Shown here piece by piece: positions 1 to 5,978 of a stretch of DNA of 8,664 bases. Source of the DNA: Draconibacterium sp. GTDB taxonomy: Bacteria; Bacteroidota; Bacteroidia; Bacteroidales; Prolixibacteraceae. Below the pieces are notes generated by a model. It was not told where the DNA came from and made no database searches. It saw nothing but the letters and a program-made list of their open reading frames with translations. Within the stretch, counting starts at the first letter, position 1. Each line of letters begins with the position of its first letter. The position numbers and the translations under genes were made by a program. The stretch spans positions 1-8,664 of the forward strand of contig JALUZN010000252.1 of NCBI GenBank assembly GCA_027011835.1. Reading direction: 5' to 3'.

Positions 1-37
1 CTTTATCGAAGAAATAGTTTAGTTTAGCGTTAACAGT

Positions 38-67
38 AAAAACCGGTTAGTTTAATAACCGGTTTTT
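38..67 (+). terminator. Intrinsic terminator closing an upstream gene
   Basis: Two 12-base arms (38-49 and 56-67) are perfect inverted copies around a 6-base loop, with the core AACCGGTT, and the right arm runs into a T tract (63-69). This is a textbook rho-independent terminator for plus-strand transcription arriving from the left edge. The A run at the start of the left arm would give a U run on the other strand, so it may work in both directions. Bases 1-37 hold stops in all three plus frames and could be the end of an upstream gene, but too little is visible to call it. Confidence 0.8.
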
Positions 68-104
68 TTATGCACAAAGTGTGGTATTTTTACTTTTTTG
101 ATGT

Positions 105-112
105 TACATTTG
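105..112 (+). promoter_or_regulatory. Possible Bacteroidota -7 box (TACATTTG)
   Basis: TACATTTG matches the Bacteroidota -7 consensus TAnnTTTG exactly and lies 33 bases before the ATG at 146, a plausible distance for a short leader. No good TTG/TTTG element is seen 17-23 bases upstream, so the assignment rests on one box only. Confidence 0.35.
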
Positions 113-145
113 AAACTCTTGTGCAGGAATAAACCGAAACTATAA

Positions 146-1348
146 ATGAACAGGATTAAAAGTATTGCTATAATAGAGGTCGACTATCATCAGGAAGTTT
201 TAAAAAGTTTAATTGAGATCCTCGAACCTTTGAATTGTAAGATTTATGTGTTTTCGCTCGAAAAAATCTGGAAGAGAGCAGCCATAAAAACTAAATTGAA
301 AAAAACAGAGGTTTATCTTGCTAAAAACCGCCGCGAAATAAAAAAGTTAATTACGAATAATCTTGAAATTATTAATAACACCGAACTGATTATTTTTAAT
401 ACCCTCGCATCAAAATTCAGATTGTTTGCATCAATTCAATACAAACCGCCTGTTTTATTGCGTGTACATAATGTTAATACTTACCTGAATTTTAGCTGGA
501 AAAATCTCGATTTCAAGCTCTCTCCTTTTTATATTTGGAAAGATACTTCGTATATTTTTCGCAGAGTAATTGGTGGTTTCGAGCTTTTCTATCGTAAAAA
601 GTTCATTCAAAACAGGGTCGATTATTTTAGTTTTCCCGAAAAATCGGTTGCACAATATGCAATTAAAAATGGTTTTGTTCAGGAGGAGAGGGTTATCGAT
701 TTTATTCCGTTTGTTTATGCCAATACAGAAACTATTAAAGTTGTCGAAAAAGATTTTGTGTCGATAACAATAGTTGGGTTGGTCGATAAGCGTAAAAAAG
801 ACTATAACGAGGTTTATGAGGCCTTTAAAAACCTGGTTCCCCGATTAAAAAGCAGAGTGGTTTTAAACTTTCTTGGCCGGCCTGTTGGTATAAAAGGCAA
901 AGCAATTTTAGGAAAGTTTAAAAAGCTCGAAAACTCAAACTTCAGGGTAAACACATACAATGCATTTGTTCCGCTCGACGAGTTTAAACGGGTAACCGAA
1001 AATACCGACTTTTTGCTTATTCCGGTTACGCAGTTTTATCATTTCTCCATTTTTCGCGAAATAGCCGGAAAAACAAAAGTCTCGGGGAACATTAACGATG
1101 CTATTGTTTCGGGGAAGCCGGCATTAATTCCATCGTTTTACGAACTCGAAAAAGGGATAAAGCCGATGTTTGTAACCTATTCCGGTACAGAGGAGTTAAT
1201 GCGCCGTTTAAGTGATTGGATTTCAACGCGGTCGTTCCTCGAGATTGATACAAAGAAAATTCTGGAGAAGCGGTCGTTTAAAGAGGTTTCAGGGCAAGTT
1301 GGCGCGAGTTTACAGCGAATTATTAAAGAGAAATCTAATCGAAAATAA
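146..1348 (+). CDS. Divergent GT-B-type glycosyltransferase
   Basis: This 400-residue protein most resembles a retaining GT-B glycosyltransferase that would transfer a sugar from a nucleotide donor during surface-glycan assembly on the cytoplasmic side. The N-terminal half opens with a beta-strand-like segment (residues 5-11) and carries an acceptor-domain-like VHNVNTY at 107-113. The C-terminal half starts at about 205 with a Rossmann-like ITIVGLVDKRKKDY (207-220), then VVLNFLGRP (238-246), and a donor-site-like stretch with NDAIVSGKPALIPSF (317-331) where GT4 enzymes have their nucleotide-sugar loop. The classic E-x7-E motif is not clear, so this is a distant member and the sugar is unknown. 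The protein has no signal peptide and no obvious membrane segment. The ATG at 146 has no Shine-Dalgarno sequence, as is usual in Bacteroidota. Its last 14 bases overlap the end of the convergent glycosyltransferase gene on the other strand. Confidence 0.7.
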   Translation: MNRIKSIAIIEVDYHQEVLKSLIEILEPLNCKIYVFSLEKIWKRAAIKTKLKKTEVYLAKNRREIKKLITNNLEIINNTELIIFNTLASKFRLFASIQYKPPVLLRVHNVNTYLNFSWKNLDFKLSPFYIWKDTSYIFRRVIGGFELFYRKKFIQNRVDYFSFPEKSVAQYAIKNGFVQEERVIDFIPFVYANTETIKVVEKDFVSITIVGLVDKRKKDYNEVYEAFKNLVPRLKSRVVLNFLGRPVGIKGKAILGKFKKLENSNFRVNTYNAFVPLDEFKRVTENTDFLLIPVTQFYHFSIFREIAGKTKVSGNINDAIVSGKPALIPSFYELEKGIKPMFVTYSGTEELMRRLSDWISTRSFLEIDTKKILEKRSFKEVSGQVGASLQRIIKEKSNRK

Positions 1349-2498
1349 AAGACAAAAGTTTATCGAGGTTGGCTTTTTGAATTTTATCCAACTCCTTTCT
1401 TCGTTTCCTGCCCAGTTCCGAACATGAATTGTAAAATGAGGAGTCGTTAAGCAAATACATAATTCTGTTTTCTATCTCCTGCACCGAATAGGGATTAAAG
1501 TAGTGTGCACCGTAACTGCATACTTCGGAGATTGCTGTGGCTGCCGATGCCAAAACAGGCGTGCCGTATTGCATGGCATCGAGCGGTGGAATACCAAAGC
1601 CTTCTTGTAGACTTGGATAAATAAACCCGAATGCATTGGCAAGTAATAGTTGCAACGTTTCGGATGAAACGTAATCGATAAAAACAAATGATTTCTTGTT
1701 TTTTACTTCCATTATCTTTTTTGACCCCAAAACTCCCAGTACAACTACTTTTTTATTTTGCATGGCCTTTTTTGTACATAAATGGTCGAATGCTTTAATG
1801 GCACGGTACGAATTTTTAAACCACCTGCCGGCACTAATAATCAGAAAATACTCCTTCTGTTTTATGTTGTGTTTATTAAAAAAGTCGTTTTCTTCCCGAT
1901 AATTAAACTGCTCTTTCATTCCCGGACTTGGAGAATAAAAAACATGAATTTTTTCTTCGGGTACATGTGGAAAGTGGTAAAGAATAGAATACTTTGTGTG
2001 ATTCGATACGGTAACAATTTCAAGTTTTGGATGGTTAATGAATTTCGAAATACGCTTTTTTTGAGCATTCGATTCGTTCATTGGATAAAACCGGTTGAGT
2101 AGAATTTGTTTTAATCTCCCGAAGCGTGATTTTCGATAAAAGTGCCGGTATTTATCGCCTGTTACTTCCATATAACGCAGGTCGTGTACCGTAATAATAG
2201 GAGTAATGCTTTTGGGCATTTTTGCATCCGAATCGGTTTCGGAACCCAAAAACAGAACATCGTACCGGTTTGAAGCTAGCAGGTTTTCAACCTCACTTAA
2301 CGTTGTGCATTTAAATACGTTGGTTGTTTTGGGTAAAATATCAATTGTAAATTCGGGGTTCGAGTTGTTTTGTGGATTGTAATAAACATCGAATAATTTG
2401 CCATGTTTAATGGCCTGGCGCAAAATAAAATCGGTATACGTTGCCGAGCCATTTGCCAATTTTTGTGCCGGTGTTAATGCAAAAAGTACCTTCTTCAT
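1335..2498 (-). CDS. Glycosyltransferase family 4 (group 1) enzyme
   Basis: This 387-residue GT-B enzyme is probably a retaining sugar transferase building a surface polysaccharide or lipid-linked oligosaccharide. Visible family marks are TVHDLRY (103-109), VSNHTK (164-169), the C-domain strand FLIISAGRWFKN (218-229), and the donor-binding motif EGFGIPPLDAMQYGTPVLAS (299-318). In the E-x7-E motif the second acid is Asp (E299, D307). The length is normal for GT4. The reading frame stays open to 2555 with an earlier possible start, but that would overlap the preceding sulfotransferase gene. The ATG at 2496-2498 gives a normal N-terminus (MKKVLFALTPAQK) and a 19-base gap, so I chose it. It is the last gene of a four-gene minus-strand operon with three sulfotransferases. 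The 3' end overlaps the convergent plus-strand gene by 14 bases. Acceptor and donor sugar cannot be read from sequence. Confidence 0.88.
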   Translation of the reverse strand: MKKVLFALTPAQKLANGSATYTDFILRQAIKHGKLFDVYYNPQNNSNPEFTIDILPKTTNVFKCTTLSEVENLLASNRYDVLFLGSETDSDAKMPKSITPIITVHDLRYMEVTGDKYRHFYRKSRFGRLKQILLNRFYPMNESNAQKKRISKFINHPKLEIVTVSNHTKYSILYHFPHVPEEKIHVFYSPSPGMKEQFNYREENDFFNKHNIKQKEYFLIISAGRWFKNSYRAIKAFDHLCTKKAMQNKKVVVLGVLGSKKIMEVKNKKSFVFIDYVSSETLQLLLANAFGFIYPSLQEGFGIPPLDAMQYGTPVLASAATAISEVCSYGAHYFNPYSVQEIENRIMYLLNDSSFYNSCSELGRKRRKELDKIQKANLDKLLSFIFD

Positions 2499-2517
2499 TT
2501 TGTCGAAATTAATTTTA

Positions 2518-3492
2518 TTATACCGGATATCCGTATTTCCCCAAATCAATACCAATTATTTCCGAAACTTTTCGATTCCCTTTGGCATAATAATTTGTCA
2601 AAAAATCTTTATGTTTTTCCAAATATTTCGGGTTAATTTTTCCGAAAGGAATTGATGCGTTAAAACGATGTACTTTTTGCATAAATTTTTTCCTTTTTTC
2701 AATCGGTATTTTCTTCTGTGGATTTCCCAAATTATTTTGCAAAAAATTGATAGTTTTTCGAGTAATATTTTCTGCCCACACTCCCGATTTTGTGTGCCTG
2801 CTGTTTTTAATGCTGTCGATGTAGTAGGGCATTGCTTCGTTCGAGTCGATGCCGATAAACGGGCACAAATCGTTTTCTAAAAAGCCGTGCATATCTTTAG
2901 TCATCTCTTCGAAAACAACCACTTTAACATCGTCGAACAAGCTTTTGTAAAGAGTTATTAACGAATAGTAATCGGCAAAATGATAAACATTTTGTTTCCC
3001 TTCGCTTTCGAGTTTAATATTCAGCTCCATCCATTTATTAAACGAAACCATCCTCGAATTTAAAAATCGGCTTTCGTGTTTGTAAAACTCCGAATAGAGC
3101 GATTTCTGTAATTTTAATTGGTTTCGAATAATAAGTAATATTTTGGCATCGGGGAAAAGTGCTTTAAAACGTTTGGCAATGGTGGTGCGACTTTGTGGTA
3201 TCCCTCTCGAAAGTGGCAGGAATGTTCCACAGGCGAACTCTTTTGAAAGAACAATTGGGAGAGCCGGGTCATAGTCTCTTGTTATTTCCTCCCTTATTTT
3301 ATCGGTATCGAAATACAACTCATCGTCGTGAACTGTTTTTATAAATGCACAGTTCGAAGTTGAATTGTAGTTTTCGGCTCCACCCGTAAAGTTTATAAAA
3401 GGCAGCCGTGCAAAAAAATTCTGTTGCAACGAAGTGGAAGCCGCTTTGGGCATTCCAATATGAATTATGGTATTTTTATCGGTTGATTTCAC
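2518..3492 (-). CDS. Sulfotransferase family protein (paralog 1)
   Basis: This 324-residue protein is a predicted PAPS-dependent sulfotransferase that would move a sulfo group onto a carbohydrate. The 5'-phosphosulfate-binding loop is at the N-terminus: HIGMPKAASTSLQQNFF (11-27), with K16 and S19-T20-S21. The 3'-phosphate-binding element follows as ILLIIRNQLKLQKS (118-131), with R123 and S131 in the usual R-x7-S spacing. No signal peptide or membrane anchor is seen, so it should act in the cytoplasm where PAPS is made. The start is a GTG (3490-3492): the next Met (M14) would cut into the loop, and the GTG start lines up residue for residue with the neighbour paralog (4484-3513). The two share almost the same N-terminal 36 residues and the ending IGIDLGKYGYP. 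It lies 20 bases after the paralog and 19 bases before the glycosyltransferase, so the genes are surely co-transcribed. The acceptor is unknown. Confidence 0.82.
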   Translation of the reverse strand: MKSTDKNTIIHIGMPKAASTSLQQNFFARLPFINFTGGAENYNSTSNCAFIKTVHDDELYFDTDKIREEITRDYDPALPIVLSKEFACGTFLPLSRGIPQSRTTIAKRFKALFPDAKILLIIRNQLKLQKSLYSEFYKHESRFLNSRMVSFNKWMELNIKLESEGKQNVYHFADYYSLITLYKSLFDDVKVVVFEEMTKDMHGFLENDLCPFIGIDSNEAMPYYIDSIKNSRHTKSGVWAENITRKTINFLQNNLGNPQKKIPIEKRKKFMQKVHRFNASIPFGKINPKYLEKHKDFLTNYYAKGNRKVSEIIGIDLGKYGYPV

Positions 3493-3512
3493 AATTAAAT
3501 TATTTGTGGTTA

Positions 3513-4484
3513 TTATATTGGATAACCGTATTTTCCTAAATCTATTCCTATTTGTTCCGACACTTTTCTGTTTCCGGCTTTATAATATGTTTCAAGAAAC
3601 TTTTTCTCATTTTCAGAATATGTAGTATCAATTTTTCCAAAAGGAATTAAATGAGTTATTCGGTGTATCCGTTTCATAATTGTTTTTCTTTTTTCTATTG
3701 AAATGTTTTTTTGCGGATTTCCCAATTTGTCTCTGAAAAAGTTAAGCGTTATCCGAATTCCTTCTTCTGTCATAATACTTGCTTTCGAACGTCTGCTGTT
3801 TTTTTTCGTATCGAAGTAATGTTTCATCGCCTTTTCTGAATCTACCTGAATAAATGTACACAACTCGTCGCTTACAAAACTTTGCATGTCTTTAATCATC
3901 TCTTCAAAAATAACAACTTTTACCTCACGAAACAGACTTTTGTATAGACTGATAATTGAATCGTATTCGGCAAACCTGAAAATGTTGTCTTGCCCGTTTT
4001 CGTGCAAGTTAATGTTCCAATTTATCCATTTATTAAACGATATTTTTTTTATTGGGATGTTGTTCCGCTCACCTTTTAGTTTTTGAACATACATTGATTG
4101 ATGTATATTAAATTGATTGCGGATGATAATAAGAATTTTTGCATCGGGGTAAATTGCTTTAAACCGGTTGGCAATAGTTTCTCTCTCTTGTGGAATTTTG
4201 GTAAATTGCTTTAATATTGGCATGCACACGTTTTCGTGCGAAAGCACTATTGGGAGATTCTTTTTAAAAGAAGTTTCAAAAACGTTTTTTATCTCCGACT
4301 CGCGATAGTAGAGATCTTTTTCAAAAATAATCCGTTTTAAGGCTTTTTTTAGTGCTGTATTATCGCTTCCTAATCCAACATAATTTATTAAAGGCAACCG
4401 TGAGAAAAAATTTTGTTGCAACGATGTGGAAGCCGCTTTGGGCATCCCAATATGAATAATGGTATTTTGTTTTTTATCTTTCAT
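3513..4484 (-). CDS. Sulfotransferase family protein (paralog 2)
   Basis: This 323-residue predicted PAPS-dependent carbohydrate sulfotransferase is a tandem paralog of the next gene in the operon (3492-2518). The 5'-phosphosulfate loop is HIGMPKAASTSLQQNFF (11-27, K16, S19-T20-S21), and the 3'-phosphate element is ILIIIRNQFNIHQS (117-130) with R122 and S130. The C-terminus carries the shared GNRKVSE...IGIDLGKYGYP block. The frame could start at a TTG (4494-4496), but the ATG at 4482-4484 aligns exactly with the paralog start (both have ten residues before the HIG motif) and leaves a 24-base gap to the gene before it, so I use it. The middle of the protein has diverged much more than the two ends, which suggests different acceptor positions for the two enzymes. 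It has no signal peptide and should be cytoplasmic. The function is inferred from the motifs only. Confidence 0.82.
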   Translation of the reverse strand: MKDKKQNTIIHIGMPKAASTSLQQNFFSRLPLINYVGLGSDNTALKKALKRIIFEKDLYYRESEIKNVFETSFKKNLPIVLSHENVCMPILKQFTKIPQERETIANRFKAIYPDAKILIIIRNQFNIHQSMYVQKLKGERNNIPIKKISFNKWINWNINLHENGQDNIFRFAEYDSIISLYKSLFREVKVVIFEEMIKDMQSFVSDELCTFIQVDSEKAMKHYFDTKKNSRRSKASIMTEEGIRITLNFFRDKLGNPQKNISIEKRKTIMKRIHRITHLIPFGKIDTTYSENEKKFLETYYKAGNRKVSEQIGIDLGKYGYPI

Positions 4485-4508
4485 TGTTATGTTCAATGCT
4501 ATTTTTTT

Positions 4509-5303
4509 TTAGTCGAAACTGTAATTGTATTTTTCAATTAGAAACTTTTCTTTCTGTTTTACCAGTTCTGCAGTCTCTTCGTCGTAGTAAAAATGGTAAT
4601 TATTCCGCATTGATTTATTTGTTTTTTCAACCATCTTTTTAAGTGTATCTTTCATCTCTTTAACAGAAATACCCATATTTTCAGCATTTTCGATTAACGA
4701 TGTATGCAACGTTTCTGTCTTCAGCATAATGTCGATAAAATTGTTCTCTTTATCAAACTCCGTTAGCTTATTAAAATCGGTAATGTCGGCTGATTTCTTT
4801 AAAAAATCGTAACTGTAAATTTTAAGAAAAAGGAAAGTGACTAGCCCTGCAAAATCTGAAATAGGCGACTCATTATATCCCTCTTTAAAATCAGTTTTCT
4901 TCTCAATTAAAAGGTTTTTTAACCATCCGCGAAATAGTTCCGGGTTAAACGAATCTTTATATAATCTTTTCCATTCTCTCCGTCTCGATGAGTGAAAAAG
5001 AAACTCTTTCATGCCGCTGTACGACGACAGTTTCGGTACTTTTGTGAGGCGATAATGCAAGCCGCCACGGCCCAAACAACCAAAAGCCCAAATCGATACG
5101 TACCAGTCCCATGGATTGCGAATGGTGCCAATTTTTAAAATGGATTGAAAATCGGAAACTAAATCCTCTGGAATTGTATGGTACAAGGCATGTTTGCCCA
5201 AAACAGTACTGTTTAACGATGGCAATTGGCTTAAAATTTTAATCATATGTGAGCTGCCTGTTTTCTGTAGATCGAAATAGATGAACTTGTCATTTATTAA
5301 CAT
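4509..5303 (-). CDS. Sulfotransferase family protein (third, distinct type)
   Basis: This 264-residue protein is a further sulfotransferase, clearly different in sequence from the two tandem paralogs that follow it. The 5'-phosphosulfate loop is FDLQKTGSSHM (10-20; K14, T15, S17-S18). The 3'-phosphate element is IGTIRNPWDWYVSIW (58-72), with R62 and S70 in R-x7-S spacing and the Trp/Tyr-rich style of the Sulfotransfer_2-like branch. It is the first gene of the minus-strand operon and probably sets its expression. An upstream in-frame TTG (5337-5339) exists, but it lies inside the predicted -7 promoter box, so a transcript would start after it. The ATG at 5301-5303 (MLINDKFIYFDL) places the loop at residue 10 as usual and is chosen. 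The protein has no signal peptide. The acceptor is not known; the neighbouring glycosyltransferases point to a surface glycan. Confidence 0.75.
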   Translation of the reverse strand: MLINDKFIYFDLQKTGSSHMIKILSQLPSLNSTVLGKHALYHTIPEDLVSDFQSILKIGTIRNPWDWYVSIWAFGCLGRGGLHYRLTKVPKLSSYSGMKEFLFHSSRRREWKRLYKDSFNPELFRGWLKNLLIEKKTDFKEGYNESPISDFAGLVTFLFLKIYSYDFLKKSADITDFNKLTEFDKENNFIDIMLKTETLHTSLIENAENMGISVKEMKDTLKKMVEKTNKSMRNNYHFYYDEETAELVKQKEKFLIEKYNYSFD

Positions 5304-5336
5304 ATATGGTAAATCAGTTAGAATTAGTATTGCACT

Positions 5337-5366
5337 CAAAAATATATTTTTCCCGACAATTTACAA
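5337..5366 (-). promoter_or_regulatory. Bacteroidota-type promoter of the sulfotransferase operon
   Basis: Read on the minus strand, TTG (5366-5364) is followed by 19 bases and then TATTTTTG (5344-5337). This fits the TTG-N17-23-TAnnTTTG consensus of Bacteroidota vegetative promoters with no mismatch. Transcription would begin near 5330 and give a leader of about 27 bases before the ATG at 5303. The site excludes the alternative TTG start at 5339, which overlaps the -7 box. Confidence 0.65.
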
Positions 5367-5530
5367 CTCTTTAATCGAAAGAATTCGCCTCGATTGGTTA
5401 TCTGCCAGCTTGTTGCATTTGCGAGTGAAGGGGCTTTTGCAGGTTGTTTGTAAAATACATAAACTCACTTTGTTAAGAATAATTGATAATTGTAAAATAT
5501 AGATTTCAAAGAATCTCTGTTTTGAAAAAA
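5345..5530. other. Intergenic stretch without a recognisable gene
   Basis: Apart from the promoter TTG at its left edge I see no gene here. The patch at about 5385-5460 is less AT-rich than its surroundings, but its open frames on both strands are short, lack a recognisable domain and end at stops. The AT-rich part from 5475 onward looks like ordinary spacer. Confidence 0.5.
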
Positions 5531-5534
5531 AATA

Positions 5535-5542
5535 TATTTTTG
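5535..5542 (+). promoter_or_regulatory. Isolated -7-like box (TATTTTTG) before the inverted repeat
   Basis: TATTTTTG fits TAnnTTTG and would start a plus-strand transcript near 5549 that runs through the whole inverted repeat. No TTG is found 17-23 bases upstream; the nearest TTTG (5521-5524) is only 10 bases away. In such an AT-rich stretch the match could be chance. Confidence 0.25.
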
Positions 5543-5578
5543 TTCTTTTTAATCTAAGTTAGCTAAACGTTATAAGGT

Positions 5579-5741
5579 GAAGTTGTTTAAAGTTAAAGGG
5601 GATTTTCGAGAGTGACATATTGATTTTATTGGCAAAGCTCGGTTTTTATAGCATAGCCAAAGCTATGGTATAAAAAATAGCTGAAGTCCAATAGAATCAA
5701 TATGTTGCTCGCAGATTTTCAATTTGACTTTAAACAACTTC
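5579..5741. repeat. Long imperfect inverted repeat (about 80-base arms, CAAA loop)
   Basis: The left arm (5579-5657) and right arm (5662-5741) are inverted copies around the loop CAAA (5658-5661). The outer 15 bases (GAAGTTGTTTAAAGT) match perfectly. A 17-base block with many differences follows, then ACATATTGATT matches perfectly, then TATTGG after one difference. The inner part shares AGCT, TTTTTATA and CATAGC. Only one 1-base gap is needed. As RNA it would form a single long hairpin of about 80 pairs with an internal loop. It has no coding capacity. TATAA occurs just outside both ends (5571-5575 and 5744-5748), as a short target duplication would, though in AT-rich DNA this may be chance. 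Candidates are a miniature inverted-repeat mobile element, a REP-like intergenic repeat, or a structured RNA or attenuator. The window holds only one copy, so copy number cannot be judged. Confidence 0.85.
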
Positions 5742-5748
5742 GGTATAA

Positions 5749-5940
5749 ATATCTGTTGTTTTGTTATTACTGCCATTTTTATTTGGGTGTGGCTTGTTAC
5801 ATCAGCCGCACATAGAAGTAACATTTCATTTAAATAAAGCTGAAAATATAGTGCCTTTTAATCGAATTGCAATTTGGATTGAAAATGATTTACTTTCGAA
5901 TGTGAAAGTGCGGTATTTTATTAGAGAAGAGTATATTTAA
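5749..5940 (+). pseudogene. Remnant of a lipoprotein gene, DUF2271-like
   Basis: This plus-strand frame is open from the stop at 5746-5748 to the TAA at 5938-5940, and it has no ATG. From the only usual start codon near the front (TTG 5761-5763) it reads 59 residues. A hydrophobic run LLLPFLFGC with a good lipobox (LFGC, Cys codon 5788-5790) comes first, then HIEVTFHLNKAENIVPFN and RIAIWIEN (5863-5886). The last part resembles the start of DUF2271 proteins, whose hallmark is a conserved A-x-WIE stretch after a secretion signal. DUF2271 proteins are much longer, so only the front survives here. The usual Met-Lys-Lys start of a signal peptide is missing, and the inverted repeat ends 7 bases before this frame, so the 5' end may have been lost when the repeat arrived. 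It could also be a genuine very small lipoprotein. The DUF2271 link is from memory of the family pattern. Confidence 0.45.
5867..5898 (+). promoter_or_regulatory. Possible promoter of the epimerase-aldolase unit
   Basis: TTG (5867-5869), 21 bases, then TACTTTCG (5891-5898) is one mismatch from the TTG-N17-23-TAnnTTTG consensus. A transcript from about 5904 would have a leader of roughly 75 bases before the ATG at 5979. The site lies within the lipoprotein remnant, so its use as a promoter would fit that frame being dead. Confidence 0.3.
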
Positions 5941-5978
5941 GGATGCAGTAAATCCATAACATTAATAAAGCTAATTCA

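Noticed and set aside
1..37. End of an upstream plus-strand gene
   Set aside because: Stops occur in all three frames within 27 bases and too few codons are visible to choose a frame. The terminator just after suggests such a gene exists but does not show which frame it uses.
2499..2555. Longer N-terminus of the GT4 glycosyltransferase
   Set aside because: It would overlap the end of the sulfotransferase gene by 38 bases, and the added 19 residues are unlike a GT start. The ATG at 2498 gives the usual MKKVLF beginning and a normal gap.
4485..4496. TTG start four codons earlier for the second paralogous sulfotransferase
   Set aside because: The ATG at 4484 aligns exactly with the start of the tandem paralog and gives spacing like the other genes of the operon.
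5385..5460. Less AT-rich patch in the intergenic region as a possible gene fragment or small RNA
   Set aside because: No domain, no long frame on either strand, no clear hairpin or terminator.
5281..5502. 73-codon plus-strand open frame over the first sulfotransferase start and its promoter
   Set aside because: It runs antisense across the gene start and promoter, has no recognisable domain, and looks like a chance frame.
5658..5691. Minus-strand promoter-like match in the hairpin loop (TTG, 23 bases, TAGCTTTG)
   Set aside because: The spacing is at the limit of the consensus, the match lies in the loop and inner stem where the sequence is set by the repeat, and the operon already has a better promoter next to its first gene.
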